Shown here: positions 42,448 through 54,885 of the stretch, one piece after another
Position numbering within the stretch: position 1 is the stretch's first letter
How the letters are laid out: every line of letters begins with the position of its first letter
From: Nematostella vectensis
Taxonomy: Eukaryota > Cnidaria > Anthozoa > Actiniaria > Edwardsiidae
Direction: 5' to 3'
DNA length: 64,000 bases
NCBI RefSeq assembly: GCF_932526225.1
Contig: NC_064047.1
Location: 12,350,460 to 12,414,459 of the forward strand
Position numbers and translations under genes: made by a program
The notes under the pieces: generated by a model
Told to the model about the DNA's origin: nothing
Seen by the model: only the letters and a program-made list of their open reading frames with translations
The model's database searches: none

Positions 42448-43040
42448 TGAAAGCGATTGCTCAGTTTGAACCAGGAGAGCGCCACAAAAGAAATAGCTCA
42501 ATTTTTTTGGGAAGCAACAAAAATAAGGGAAAGTGCGGTGTAATTAGATCTATAATGACATCGCTACAAAGTAAGATGATGAAAAACATCAGGGATAGGA
42601 GAAAGACTTGAATACCTGCTGTCTTTTTTTAATATGAATGTATTCGGCAAAACTCGTGAATCAAAGATGAAAAGGTGCCAAATAAAATTATTGAATTGGA
42701 TGAGCATGAGGGGGGGGGGGGGTCTGTTCGCTTCTATCGTGTTCGATATGTGACTGCTGCTGAGCTCGCGCGCCTTGCTTGACAGGAGGCGGAACAGAAA
42801 AACAGATTTGGCGTGTGATGAAAAACGAAAAAGAAATGAGACATTTCTTGGAAAAGTAGATTGGATATCACTTCGGGCAACAAAACAAAACTTTAAAGAG
42901 TAGCAGTATTTGAAACATGACTAGCTTGAATTGTAAAGACCGCCCCACGGCACACTTGTAAACTTGCAATGCAACGGTGTTTTCGCGTTTTCTGTAAGCG
43001 TATATAAATTCGTGGATGAATAAAGTAGCATATTTGTACC
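42448..43040. other. Non-coding start of duplicated block 2
   Basis: Near-identical to 1-593, with scattered substitutions and a 3-bp CTG insertion near 42760. The left breakpoint of the duplication is at or before 42446. Confidence 0.7.
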
Positions 43041-43198
43041 CTGTTGTTGTGGTGGAGTAGCCTCTCTATAAAATTATACCACTTGTGAGGGTGGTTGTTG
43101 TGGTGGAGTAGCCTCTCTATAAAATTATACCACTTGTGAGGGTGGTTGTTGTGGTGGAGTAGCCTCTCTATAAAATTATACCACTTGTGAGGGTGGTT
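43041..43198. repeat. 51-bp minisatellite, about 3 copies
   Basis: Same unit as 594-2171, but only about three copies, all of the GAGTAG variant. Flanking sequence matches block 1 on both sides. Confidence 0.95.
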
Positions 43199-43403
43199 AA
43201 GCGGCAATGGCACCAACTTACTTCCGGTAGATTACGTAACTATCTCCAATCATTTGTAATGGTACGCGAAAAATATTACAAAATTGTAAAAGCGGTGTGC
43301 CTAGTAGAAGTTTCTTTGAGGAGGTGACTGATAATTTAGAGCGGATGGTCTGTTAAATAGCGCGGATTCTAACAGATTCTTTCGTCTTGAGCTGGTGGCA
43401 ATG

Positions 43404-46400
43404 CTGTTTAACTAGACGAGTATTCCAGGGGTATAGAATTATCGGTTATCGCTTTTTGGGGCAGTGAAATTTTCCAATGCTGCTTTAACTAGACGAGTAT
43501 TCCAGGGGTTTAGAATTATCGGCTATCGCTTTTTGGGGCAGTGAAATTTTCCAATGCTGCTTTAACTAGACGAGTATTCCAGGGGTATAGAATAATCGGT
43601 TATCGCTTTTTGGGGCAGTGAAATTTTCCAATGCTGCTTTAACTAGACGACTATTCCAGGGGTATAGAATTATCGGCTATCGCTTTTTGGGGCAGTGAAA
43701 TTTTCCAATGCTGCTTTAACTAGACGAGTATTCCAGGGGTATAGAATAATCGGTTATCGCTTTTTGGGGCAGTGAAACTTTCCAATGCTGCTTTAACTAG
43801 ACGACTATTCCAGGGGTATAGAATTATCGGCTATCGCTTTTTGGGGCAGTGAAATTTTCCAATGCTGCTTTAACTAGACGACTATTCCAGGGGTATAGAA
43901 TTATCGGCTATCGCTTTTTGGGGCAGTGAAATTTTCAAATGCTGCTTTAACTAGACGAGTATTCCAGGGGTATAGAATTATCGGCTATCGCTTTTTGGGA
44001 CAGTGATTCCAATGCTGCTTTAACTAGACGACTATTCCAGGGGTATAGAATTATCGGCTATCGCTTTTTGGGGCAGTGAAATTTTCCAATGCTCCTTTAA
44101 CTAGACAACTATTCCAGGGGTATAGAATTATCGGCTATCGCTTTCTGGGACAGTGAAATTTCACAATGCTGCTTTAACTAGACGAGTATTCCAGGGGTAT
44201 AGAATTATCGGCTATCGCTTTTTGGGGCAGTGAAATTTTACAATGCTGCTTTAACTAGACGAGTATTCCAGGGGTATAGAATTATCGGCTATCGCTTTCT
44301 GGGACAGTGAAATTTTACAATGCTGCTTTAAGTAGACAAGTATTCCAGGGGTATAGAATTATCGGCTATCGCTTTCTGGGACAGTGAAACTTTCCAATGC
44401 TGCTTTAACTAGACGACTATTCCAGGGGTATAGAATTATCGGCTATCGCTTTTTGGGGCAGTGAAATTTTCCAATGCTGCTTTAACTAGACGAGTATTCC
44501 AGGGGTATAGAATAATCGGTTATCGCTTTTTGGGGCAGTGAAATTTTCCGATGCTGCTTTAACTAGACGAGTATTCCAGGGGTATAGATTTATCGGCTAT
44601 CGCTTTTTGGGGCAGTGAAATTTTCCAATGCTGCTTTAACTAGACGAGTATTCCAGGGGTATAGAATTATCGGCTATCGCTTTTTGGGGCAGTGAAATTT
44701 TCAAATGCTGCTTTAACTAGACGAGTATTCCAGGGGTATAGAATTATCGGTTATCGCTTATTGGGGCAGTGAAATTTTCCAATGCTGCTATAACTAGACG
44801 AGTATTTCAGGGGTATAGAATTATCGGCTATCGCTTTTTGGGGCAGTGAAATTTTCCAATGCTGCTTTAACTAGACGAGTATTCCAGGGGTATAGAATTA
44901 TCGGTTATCGCTTTTTGGGGAAGTGAAATTTTCCAATGCTGCTTTTACTAGACGAGTATTCCAGGGGTATAGAATTATCGGTTATCGCTTTTTGGGGAAG
45001 TGAAATTTTCCGATGCTGCTTTAACTAGACGAGTATTCCAGGGGTATAGAATTATCGGTTATGGCTTTTTGGGGCAGTGAAATTTTCCAATGCTGATTTA
45101 ACTAGACAAGTATTCCAGGGGTATAGAATTATCGGCTATCGCTTATCGGGGCAGTGAAATTTTCCAATGCTGCTTTAAGTAGACAAGTATTCCAGGGGTA
45201 TAGAATTATCGGTTATCGCTTTTTGGGGCAGTGAAATTTTCCATTGCTGCTTTAACGAGTATTCCAGGGGTATAGAATTATCGGCTATCGCTTTTTGGGG
45301 CAGTGAAATTTTCCAATGCTGCTTTAACTAGACGAGTATTCCAGGGGTATAGAATTATCGGCTATCGCTTTTTGGGGCAGTGAAATTTTCCAATGCTGCT
45401 TTAACTAGACGAGTATTCCAGGGGTATAGAATTATCGGTTATGGCTTTTTGGGGCAGTGAAGTTTTCCAATGCTGCTTTAACTAGACGAGTATTCCAGGG
45501 GTATAGAATTATCGGTTATCGCTTTTTGGGGCAGTGAAGTTTTCCAATGCTGCTTTAACTAGACAAGTATTCCAGGGGTATAGAATTATCGGCCATCGCT
45601 TTTTGGGGCAGTAAAAATTTCCAATGCTGCTTTAACTAGATGAGTATTCCAGGGGTATAGAATTATCGGCTATCGCTTTTTGGGGCAGTGAAATATTCCA
45701 CTGCTGCTTTAACTAGACGAGTATTCCAGGGGTATCGAATTATCGGTTATCGCTTTTTGGGGCAGTGAAATTTTCCAATGCTGCTTTAACTAGACGAGTA
45801 TTCAATGGGGTAAAGAATTATCGGCTATCGCTTTTTTGGGGCAGTGAAATTTTCCAATGCTGCTTTAAGTAGACAAGTATTCCAGGGGTATAGAATTATC
45901 GGTTATCGCTTTTTGGGGCAGTGAAATTTTCCATTGCTGCTTTAACGAGTATTCCAGGGGTATAGAATTATCGGTTATCGCTTTTTTGGGGCAGTGAAAT
46001 TTTCCAATGCTGCTTTAACTAGACGAGTATTCCAGGGGTATAGAATTATCGGCTATCGCTTTTTGGGGCATTGAAATTTTCCAATGCTGCTTTAACTAGA
46101 TGAGTATTTCAGGGGTATAGAATTATCGGCTATCGCTTTTTTGGGGCAGTGAAATTTTCCAATGCTGCTTTAACTAGACGAGTATTCCAGGGGTATAGAA
46201 TTATCGGCTATCGCTTTTTGGGGAAGTGAAATTTTCCAATGCTGCTTTTACTAGACGAGTATTCCAGGGGTATAGAATTATCGGTTATCGCTTTTTGGGG
46301 AAGTGAAATTTTCCAATGCTGCTTTTACTAGACGAGTATTCCAGGGGTATAGAATTATCGGCTATCGCTTTTTGGGGAAGTGAAATTTTCCAATGCTGCT

Positions 46401-47150
46401 TTTACTAGACGAGTATTCCAGGGGTATAGAATTATCGGCTATCGCTTTTTGGGGCAGTGAAATTTTCCAATGCTGCTTTAACTAGACGAGTATTCCAGGG
46501 GTATAGAATTATCGGCTATCGCTTTTTGGGGCAGTGAAATTTTCCAATGCTGCTTTAACTAGACGAGTATTCCAGGGGTATAGAATTATCGGCTATCGCT
46601 TTTTGGGGCAGTGAAATTTTCCAATGCTGCTTTAACTAGACGAGTATTACAGGGGTATAGAATTATCGGCTATCGCTATTTGGGGCAGTGAAATTTTCCA
46701 ATGCTGCTATAACTAGAGGAGTATTTCAGGGGTATAGAATTATCGGTTATCGCTTTTTGGGGCATTGAAATTTTCCAATGCTGCTTTTACTAGACGAGTA
46801 TTCCAGGGGTATAGAATTATCGGCTATCGCTTTTTGGGGCAGTGAAATTTTCCAATGCTGCTTTAACTAGACGAGTATTCCAGGGGTATAGAATTATCGG
46901 CTATCGCTTTTTGGGGCAGTGAAATTTTCCAATGCTGCTTTAACTAGACGAGTATTCCAGGGGTATAGAATTATCGGCTATCGCTTTTTGGGGCAGTGAA
47001 ATTTTCCAATGCTGCTTTAACTAGACGAGTATTCCAGGGGTATAGAATTATCGGCTATCGCTATTTGGGGCAGTGAAATTTTCCAATGCTGCTTTAACTA
47101 GACGAGTATTCCAGGGGTATAGAATTATCGGCTATCGCTTTTTGGGGCAG
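43404..47150. repeat. 77-bp minisatellite, about 49 copies
   Basis: Same 77-bp unit as 2407-3300. Several variant units recur in runs (GGGGAAGTGAAATTTT, CTTTCTGGGACAGTG, shortened TTTAACGAGTATT), which indicates amplification of multi-unit blocks. No gene. Confidence 0.95.
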
Positions 47151-47391
47151 TGAAATTTTCCTGGAGCTCTGCCATCCCATGCACCCTCTGTTGTGCTATT
47201 ACTTCATGCGCGAATGTTTATTCGGCTGAAATCTTTACCGTTTTTTTTTTTGTCAGAATGGCTTTGTTTTCTGAAAATTTTGCTCTTGCTGTTCCTATTG
47301 TTGTTGGTATTTGTCAACCCCCCCCCCCCCCCCACTTCAAATATCAAAAAGTCTATCCCTTAACATAATATAAACACACATTTGCATTTTT

Positions 47392-48055
47392 CTAGAATAA
47401 CCCGGTCATGCCTATCGTAAATAGGGACATTCGCTATGAATCACGACAAGTGTCCAAGTTTTGTAAATGATACTAATACTCAGACAGTTTAATTCACTGA
47501 TTACCGAACCTGGCTAATATTTCTCCTACCTCATATCTTTAAACCCTAAGCATTTAAATACATCTTCTAGTGACTTTAAACAATTCAACACACGCACATG
47601 AATATTGGTCCTTCTTATCGCGCTGTTTTTGACACGAAGGACTTACCCTTAAAAGGTGCTCCATTTTTCTCGACTTGTCATCCGTGCTAAGAAATGTTAA
47701 ACTTGTTCCAATTCGGTGGACATCTAGAATAACCCGGTCATGCCTATCGTAAATAGGGACATTCGCTATGAATCACGACAAGTGTCCCAGTTTTGTAAAT
47801 GATACTAATACTCAGACAGTTTAATTCACTGATTATCAAACCTGGCTAATATTTCTCCTACCTCATATCTCTAAACCCTAAGCATTTAAATACATCTTCT
47901 AGTGACTTTAAACAATACAACACACGCACATGAATATTGGTCCTTCTTATCGCGCTGTTTTTGACACGAAGGACTTACCCTTAAAAGGTGCTCCATTTTT
48001 CTCGACTTGTCATCCGTGCTAAGAAATGTTAAACTTGTTCCAATTCGGTGGACAT
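47392..48055. repeat. 332-bp tandem duplication
   Basis: CTAGAATAACCCGGTCATGC occurs at 47392 and 47724; the two 332-bp copies differ at only a few bases. Block 1 has one copy of the left part only (3528-3755). The copies contain TTTTTGACACGAAGGACTTA and ATTCGGTGGACATC. No coding region is supported. Confidence 0.9.
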
Positions 48056-48631
48056 CCGCGATAATAGAACCAGCATCATTCGATAAGAACACAAGCTTAT
48101 TGGGTATGTCGCTATGGGGGTTTCGCTTGGCCTTTGGCTTGGGACTTACAAAAACACATAAAATTTTGTGAACAGATTATACATTTTTCGCTGCATTTTC
48201 CAGGAAAGCCCGATTCACTGATCAACGCAATAATTTCGTGCACAGAATAGAAAGACGAGAGTTTGATTTTATAGCAAAATTTAACGTTTTCACTAAGAGT
48301 CGAAGAGTGGAAAGCCCAACTCGTGGGGGGGGGGGGGGGGTGGAAGGGCTGCTAAGTTGCATATGTTTCTGGTTCAATAATTGCAATTCCCCCCAATCTA
48401 AATGGTGACCCAACCCAAAAAAGGCGACCAAAAATGAAGGCCCTCCCTCAGAACAATCTAGACCCTGAGCGCAGGGTTGACTGGGATACCTGAGGGATTG
48501 AATGTGCATCTGCAATTGTTTGGGCCCCTGTGTTTCGACATGACAAAGACTTTTCTGCCATGAAAACACCGCCTTTGAATATGATAAAAGTATATTTATA
48601 ATCTTGAGTTTCATTGTAAATATCGCAACAC
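48056..48631. other. Non-coding, private to block 2
   Basis: Holds a G run near 48326-48340. The 130-codon minus frame (48222-48614) includes a Pro run from this tract and matches no family I recognise. Confidence 0.5.
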
Positions 48632-49505
48632 TAAGTGCAAAGTAAACAACAATATCTATTTATGCTATCATATGTTACACCTGCCCCTACATACTCTGCC
48701 AAAAAAATAATTGTCGTCCCGACAATATCAGTTACAATATCATTAACAATACTAATAACATGGTAACTATCGCGACCAGAGGAGCTAATTTCCTCAGCTA
48801 TGCATAATAAAGCTTGATAAAGAGTGGTCAGTTCTTACAAAAGCTCAGCACACCGTCTTTGATAAACTTGATAAAGTTAATATCGCGACTTTAAAAAGAC
48901 AATACGTCTCTGGAAAAAAAATGTTCTGAACTAAAAAACATAAAGTTTTTGCTGGCTGTTCCGTAACCTATTTCACCCTCCTATTCGCCTTGGGTTTCTT
49001 TCGTTTGTTGCTCACGCCACCCTCAACATTATTTCGTGTAACACTTGAAAAATAATTATAACACCTGTTATTTCCTTGCAATCTCTTCCGTTACTTTTAA
49101 CAGTAGCTTTCATCCGTTACTTTCATCTTGCAAAAGAACTTCAGGAAGTGTTGCTCCCAGTTTTATTTGACGAGTTAGTATACAAATGGTGCACTGGGGT
49201 AGTAGTGCGTTACTCCCCTGGGGGTCTGTAACGCAAAGACCCCTCCATCACCGTTACCAAACCCACCCGCACGCGTGGTTGGTACGGCAGACGACTGCGC
49301 GTTGATTCCGCAATTCCCGTACGGGTAACTTCCTGAATGATATTCATCATGACCGTACTGCTGTGGTTCAGTACGAGTATAATGAGGTTGTAATGTGCAG
49401 ACTCCTGTTCCAACAAGTTAATACTTTGGCTGTCCAACCTCATCGTACGTCAACCTAACCGGAGGATTTTGCTTCCGCTGTGGTCTCTCGGTTCTATCTC
49501 CCTTA
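48632..49505 (-). repeat. Gypsy LTR-like segment, block 2 copy
   Basis: Matches 11304-12278. It follows the Gypsy integrase ORF on the minus strand, as a 3' LTR should; its minus-sense end is ...GTGTAACA at 48674. The 5' LTR is missing, so the start cannot be fixed. Confidence 0.6.
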
Positions 49506-49736
49506 CTTTAACTCCGACTGTCCTCCTCCTCCTCTTTACTTTCTACGTTCTTGTCAGGCTTCAAGTCAAAGAGCAGATCAATGGGTAACCGTGGTGTTCT
49601 GCCAAAAAACAAAAAGTATGGACTATACCCAGTGGCCTCGTGTCTCGTGCAGTTATAGGCGTGGATCATCTTGTTCAGGGATTCGTCCCACTTCCTTGTT
49701 TCTGGGAGTATCTTCAGCATCGACAGGAGGGTCCTG
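49506..49736 (-). pseudogene. Gypsy integrase C-terminal part
   Basis: Encodes [40 protein letters not shown] and [12 protein letters not shown], the conserved end of Ty3/Gypsy integrase cores. The upstream half lies at 55146-55462; the 5.4-kb LTR retrotransposon at 49737-55145 is inserted between the two, and the halves are in compatible phase at the target site. Confidence 0.85.
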
Positions 49737-49895
49737 CGCCAGTTGAATAAGACCACAAACTAGGACACAAGTTGGAAACGCTTTAATCAACAGAGAACCA
49801 AAGCCAGTATCGTAACACAGCAAAAACAAGATGGCGGAGAGGTGGCAGGATTTGGTGAACGTAACATAACTAAGTACCGCTGACCGGTACTGGCG
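49737..49895 (-). repeat. 3' LTR of the 5.4-kb retrotransposon
   Basis: 159 bp; two mismatches to 54987-55145. Confidence 0.93.
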
Positions 49896-49922
49896 TGACT
49901 TCCTTTCTTTCTCTCTTATACT
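49896..49922 (-). other. Polypurine tract
   Basis: On the minus strand AAGAGAGAAAGAAAGGAAG precedes TCA and the 3' LTR; it would prime plus-strand DNA synthesis. Confidence 0.7.
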
Positions 49923-50046
49923 ATCTACTGTAGAGAAATCACACAACTAATGTCTTTCACGGCGTACAATGTAAATACGATGGACTGATTAAAGGATAGG
50001 ACTATAACAGTAAGCCTAATTGCTAGCATAGTTTATACATTAAGCC

Positions 50047-53000
50047 CTATTTAAAGTCAGTGATAAAGTCGTCATCTCTATAACGTAAGGGAAGGTGACG
50101 CTCGCGGGTAGACCTCCTAGGTGGGGATGTGTCATCATCTTGAAGATTGGAGGGACAGTGACTGGAGTCCATAGCTCTCGTCTCAGAGGCGTCGGCATCA
50201 CTTTGGGGTGGTACATCCCGGGAAGGTGGATCAGTTATCGCTGTCGGTATATCTGGTGGGGCTGGGGGCGGAAGCCTCTTGGTGGCCGGAGTGTCATCTT
50301 CATCTGCGGAAGAGTCACAGTCATAGGCTGCAGTCTGTGTCTTGTCCGGTACTTCAGATGGAACCTTGTAGCAATCTGTTTTTTTTACTCTGTATGAAGT
50401 AGAACGTAACTGCGAGCCAATAAACTTTCTGATATTACAGAAGCCTCCTTCAGTGTCTACGACGAGATATCTATCTCGCCCTCGGGTCTTGTTCCTGTCG
50501 GGATGCAGGTAAATGAGGTCGCCAACAGTGATTGCTGTGGATGGGCGAAAGTCTGCGGTGGGCGCTTTAGATTTCTCGCTGTACGCGTGGTTAGACTTCC
50601 GCTGGTCGTGCTGTTTCTCTATGAGGGTTTGGTCTTGGAAGGGGAGTTGACTGTTGGAAAACTGGTCACGCTGAGTCCACATTTCCCTCGCAGACAGACC
50701 ACGTAATCGGATGCGGGCGTTGAGATTAGCTGTAGCGACTGCAAGTGCTACTTCAGAGACAGGGCCCCCTAGTGGGTCAAGCTGTAGGATCTCACGTTCT
50801 AACTCTTGTACTGCCTTTTCAGCTACCGGGTTCTTATTGACGTTCTTTGCGCGTCCAATTTCGAGGACTAATCGATGGTGTTGCAGGAGCTTGTCTTCCT
50901 TTAGCGCTTGAAATCCTGGGGCTGGGTCAGTGCGAATGATGGCGACGGGACCGTCGAGGGGACGCATCTGCACGCAAAGACGAATGAGAGCATCGCGAAG
51001 GGTAGAGTGTTGCTCATTGGTTAACAGTAAGCTGGTGGTGTACGAAGTCACGCACTCTCGTACAATCAGGATAAACTGGCGTGACCGACGTATGACGTCT
51101 GCTGCGAAAGGAACTCCAATGGCGTCGGGCGGGTCGCAAGACGACTGTTCTATACGTGCTTTGCTGCTTGTACGGAGAGAAGCGCAATGGTGGCAAGCTT
51201 GAGACACGCGAACGATGGCCTTCTCAAGATCAAGGGCGAACAGATAGCGCTTGGTGGCCATCTTGAGTTGGTGAGTTGACGGGTGACATAGCTGAATATG
51301 TAGAGCTGTGAGTACGCCGTCAAGAACGCGACGTGGAACAATGATGCACTCACGGCTGGGCGATAAGGGTGTTTCACGTTTTACGACGAGTAAGCCATCC
51401 TTGGCGATGGTGGCGACACCAAGATATCGTTTGACGTCTTTCATGTTTGTTACCTTTTTCGAAGGTCGGGTGCCCTGTTTGAGGTGGGAGTGAGTTCGAC
51501 GTAAGTCAGGACACTCGGACTGAATCGCGAGCCAAGCTGATCGGCTAGTGAAAGGGAGCCGCTCGTTGCCATCAATGACATCCTGAATTGATGAGCGCCT
51601 GACAACAGAGTCCCCGAGCTGTTTGACAAAGGAACAGATCTGACAGGCTTCATCTTCGCACGGTGGAGCGTTTCGACTTGCGAAATCTGAGGGGAGAATG
51701 GAGGACCCTGATATGTGTCTGACTGTGGCTTGGTACTGACTGACTGCAGAGAGGAAGGTCGAAATTCGTGGGCTTGCGGAAAACTCGCCGCGGCATAATT
51801 TCTCGTACGCCTGTACGCAGGGTTTGCTGTCAGTCAAGATGGACGCTCGGTGATGAGATTGTATTAAGTAGGGGCTGAAATGTCTGGTAGCAGAGGCTAT
51901 AGACAGTGCCTCAACTTCGCAGGGCAACCAAGACGACTGTGAACCTTTTAGCTTGGCGCTGTAGAACCCAGCGAGGTGTAGGTTGCCGTTACGTGTGATG
52001 TAAAGTGTGGCGCCGATTCCTGGGTCACGCAGGGCGCCATCCGTGACAATCCATAGGAAATCCTCAGGTCTTGGCAGGGTGATGACGCGGGTGGAAGAGA
52101 GGGCCTTCTGGGCATTATAGAAAGCCGTATGTAGATTGTCAGTCCACTCAATAGTATCTCGTGACTCCCGGCCAGCGACAATTTCGTCGAGGGGTGATAG
52201 AAATGTGGAGCACTGTGGTACAACTCGTGAAAGTACCTTGTATGCGCCAATAAAAGAACGCATGCGACCAACGGTAGTTGGGGTTGGACATTGGGCTAGC
52301 GTAGCAACTCGGTGGGGGCTAGCCTTCAAGGTGCCTGCACTCCAGATCCATCCAAGAATAGTAGTGGCCTGGAGGGTTCTTTTCCAGTTGCTGAAGAGTT
52401 CATGTGGGGTGTTTCCTCCACAGTAGAGATCATCGGCAAGCTTGACAACAACACCTTCAGCAAGAAGATCTCCAAGGACGCGGCACATTAGTTCTTCTAA
52501 CGCAGTTTCAGAACCAGGCATACCCATTGCACAACGGGTGTAAACTCTGACGCCGCGAAAGGGAGTTGCGACTCCGCAGTATTTCAGAGAGTCTCTTGAC
52601 AGAGGGATCTGATAAAATGCACTGGTTAGGTCAGTCGCAATGAGGTGATTCCATTGGGCGATTTGGCGTAATGTTGAATCGACGTTTGGCATTAACGACG
52701 GTTGAGGTTTGCTGTATCTTCCAACATCAGCAAAGGCTGTTACAAGGCGTGAACCTCCATTCGGCTTGCGGACTAGAAATGATGGATTTAGATATTCCAC
52801 GGAGATGCCTACGTCTTCTGGGCGTTTAAAGACCCCCTGATTCTCCAGTTCATCAAATTTATCTTGTAACTCGAGAAGTTTTTCACGTGCATATTGGGGA
52901 AGGCGCCCTTTCCGTTGGGGGGGTTCAACAGGCCCCATGTTGACTCTGGCTTCGAAGGGGCCTACGTGGCCGTTGTAGCCTTCGATATTAGCGTCAAACA

Positions 53001-54885
53001 CCTGGTCGTATTCATGGTGGAGGGCTTTGAACTTGGCTTTGATATCTGATGGTAGCAAACTGTCAGGATCTAGAGAAACGTTTGCTGAATGAAGGGTGTC
53101 TGTAGAAGGGAACGCACGGGCTGGGCTGGTCGTTGTGACGTTCGATGGTTCGAAAAGTTGGCGGACTTGACAGAAGTGCTCGTTACGTTTGAGTGAGCGT
53201 GGCTCCGATGTAAGGTTGGGAATACGTATTCTTCCGGCTATGCTGGTAACGATGCCAGGGGGAGGCCAGACAGCAGATGGTTTTACTCTACGAGCGCTCG
53301 GCGCGTCGGTACGAGGTTCAAGTGCATACTCGGCATCAGTGGGTGTGTCGTCCGGTAGTGTGATTTCAAGAAACTCGCCTGGCCAGACTGTTGCGTTGCG
53401 TGGTGGTGCACGGAGGACGGTTACAAGGCGTGCCGTGGTCGAGGTGAGGGTGGAGTGGTGGGCTCCATAAGTGTAGATGGTGTTGTCTCCAAGGATAATC
53501 TGCCCTTTTGCAGGTCGGACCGCAATGTCATTTTTCTCCATAAAGGGCGTGCCGGCTAACACTTCTACGTCTAGGTTTTCCACAACGAGACCTTCAAATG
53601 AGAAAGACTTATCTGCCCGGGTGAAAGAAAGGCGCGTTTCACCAACAACACGTAACTGGGATGAGCCGTCGGCCTGGCTTACGGACTGAGAGCTGGTTGT
53701 AATATTGCAACCGAGGCGTGTCGCGGTGGAGAGTCTTATCATGTTGCCTGTGGCACCGCTGTCGACGGTCATTCGTACGGTATGGTGATTGTAGAAGACG
53801 TCTAGATATGGTGACTGGCGGGTCTGTATTCTGAGGACGACCGCGTCATGGGCAGTGTGTGCAGGGGGGTCGATGGACTCAGTCGAGGGCATTTGGGCGT
53901 GTGTCTCTAACTCAGAGTCATTGTCGTCGAAGATGTCAGCGATTTGTCTTGCTTTAATCATATAGCGCCGATCGCTATCTGGGAGAAATTTGCATTCGCT
54001 TAGGAAGTGATGAGTATCCGACCGATTAGCCTGACTGCAGAGTGGGCATACCTTCGAGGAGCGGGGCTTTCTTGATGTGGTCTTGCTATTTGGTGCCGGT
54101 TTCCACTGATTGTTGTGGCTTGTGGCAGGTTTCCACTGATAAGTGTTGTTGACGGCTGAGCGAAGGATCTTTGCATCATCGGACGTGCGAATTTCCTCTA
54201 GCAGGGAGCTCAATGCCTGAGAGATTTCTGGTTTGATCGATGCGAGAGTCCTAGAACGTAGCTCTGTCCCGTACCGTTGCTTAACAAGGCGAGGTAGTGA
54301 TGGGTGAATAAGCCTCAGCCAAGTCAACACTATGAGGTTTTCTAGTGTTGGGGAAAGTTCCTCTTCTTCTGTTACTTGTTCGCCATGGTGAGTTAGGTTA
54401 TTGGGTTTGAGGAGGGAATCCTCGGCGAAAGCCATAAGTCTTTGAAACAGGTCTTCCGGGCGCTCGTCGGGCTCTAGATGGATGTCGACGAAATCTATGA
54501 AGTGTGCACCAGTTACTTGAAATCCAAAATGTTGTCGGATCGCCTGCCAGATAAACTCTAGAGATGTAGAGTTCTTAACTAAAGTGTTTCTTGAAATAAT
54601 AGGACAGTAGTTTGCGATTTGTCCTAGCATAAGTTCTAAAAAGTTCACCTTCTGTTGGGCAGTGAGGCGTTTTGATTGCTGAACGGTTTCATCATCATCG
54701 GTATAGCCACGGAGAGGTTCGGTCTTTGTTTTCTTTTTCCATGTAGCTCCATCGGCAAGATAAGTTGAGAAATTTGTATCGAGAGACAGTGTATACATCA
54801 GGTTTTGCTTCCAGTTTTCAAAACTGGTGATAGTTTCGGTTTTAGATAGGCTCCATTGTTTTGGTGCTCTGTGAGTAGCAGCCAT
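50047..54885 (-). CDS. Gag-Pol polyprotein, 1612 aa, Gypsy-like
   Basis: A single open frame. Residues 1-250 gag-like; a zinc knuckle-like C-x2-C...H...C at 280-298; retropepsin VDSGATGNMI (D375); reverse transcriptase about 690-850 with IATDLTSAFYQIPL (D752) and VVKLADDLYCGG (D818, D819); RNase H about 940-1070 (D949, E993 region, D1019); H-C-C zinc-binding region (H1201, H1205, C1231, C1234); DDE integrase core with FAADVI (D1263), RTDPAPGF (D1320) and PVAEKAVQELE (E1356). The order gag-PR-RT-RH-IN is that of Ty3/Gypsy. The catalytic box reads LADD instead of the usual Y/F-x-D-D. Gag and Pol are in one frame, so no frameshift is needed. Confidence 0.9.
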   Translation of the reverse strand: MAATHRAPKQWSLSKTETITSFENWKQNLMYTLSLDTNFSTYLADGATWKKKTKTEPLRGYTDDDETVQQSKRLTAQQKVNFLELMLGQIANYCPIISRNTLVKNSTSLEFIWQAIRQHFGFQVTGAHFIDFVDIHLEPDERPEDLFQRLMAFAEDSLLKPNNLTHHGEQVTEEEELSPTLENLIVLTWLRLIHPSLPRLVKQRYGTELRSRTLASIKPEISQALSSLLEEIRTSDDAKILRSAVNNTYQWKPATSHNNQWKPAPNSKTTSRKPRSSKVCPLCSQANRSDTHHFLSECKFLPDSDRRYMIKARQIADIFDDNDSELETHAQMPSTESIDPPAHTAHDAVVLRIQTRQSPYLDVFYNHHTVRMTVDSGATGNMIRLSTATRLGCNITTSSQSVSQADGSSQLRVVGETRLSFTRADKSFSFEGLVVENLDVEVLAGTPFMEKNDIAVRPAKGQIILGDNTIYTYGAHHSTLTSTTARLVTVLRAPPRNATVWPGEFLEITLPDDTPTDAEYALEPRTDAPSARRVKPSAVWPPPGIVTSIAGRIRIPNLTSEPRSLKRNEHFCQVRQLFEPSNVTTTSPARAFPSTDTLHSANVSLDPDSLLPSDIKAKFKALHHEYDQVFDANIEGYNGHVGPFEARVNMGPVEPPQRKGRLPQYAREKLLELQDKFDELENQGVFKRPEDVGISVEYLNPSFLVRKPNGGSRLVTAFADVGRYSKPQPSLMPNVDSTLRQIAQWNHLIATDLTSAFYQIPLSRDSLKYCGVATPFRGVRVYTRCAMGMPGSETALEELMCRVLGDLLAEGVVVKLADDLYCGGNTPHELFSNWKRTLQATTILGWIWSAGTLKASPHRVATLAQCPTPTTVGRMRSFIGAYKVLSRVVPQCSTFLSPLDEIVAGRESRDTIEWTDNLHTAFYNAQKALSSTRVITLPRPEDFLWIVTDGALRDPGIGATLYITRNGNLHLAGFYSAKLKGSQSSWLPCEVEALSIASATRHFSPYLIQSHHRASILTDSKPCVQAYEKLCRGEFSASPRISTFLSAVSQYQATVRHISGSSILPSDFASRNAPPCEDEACQICSFVKQLGDSVVRRSSIQDVIDGNERLPFTSRSAWLAIQSECPDLRRTHSHLKQGTRPSKKVTNMKDVKRYLGVATIAKDGLLVVKRETPLSPSRECIIVPRRVLDGVLTALHIQLCHPSTHQLKMATKRYLFALDLEKAIVRVSQACHHCASLRTSSKARIEQSSCDPPDAIGVPFAADVIRRSRQFILIVRECVTSYTTSLLLTNEQHSTLRDALIRLCVQMRPLDGPVAIIRTDPAPGFQALKEDKLLQHHRLVLEIGRAKNVNKNPVAEKAVQELEREILQLDPLGGPVSEVALAVATANLNARIRLRGLSAREMWTQRDQFSNSQLPFQDQTLIEKQHDQRKSNHAYSEKSKAPTADFRPSTAITVGDLIYLHPDRNKTRGRDRYLVVDTEGGFCNIRKFIGSQLRSTSYRVKKTDCYKVPSEVPDKTQTAAYDCDSSADEDDTPATKRLPPPAPPDIPTAITDPPSRDVPPQSDADASETRAMDSSHCPSNLQDDDTSPPRRSTRERHLPLRYRDDDFITDFK

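Noticed and set aside
48222-48614. 130-codon minus frame
   Set aside because: Contains a Pro run from the poly-G tract and no recognisable domain; absent from block 1.
50095-53689. Plus-strand frames of 60-100 codons within the 1612-codon polyprotein
   Set aside because: Opposite-strand shadows of the minus-strand gag-pol ORF.
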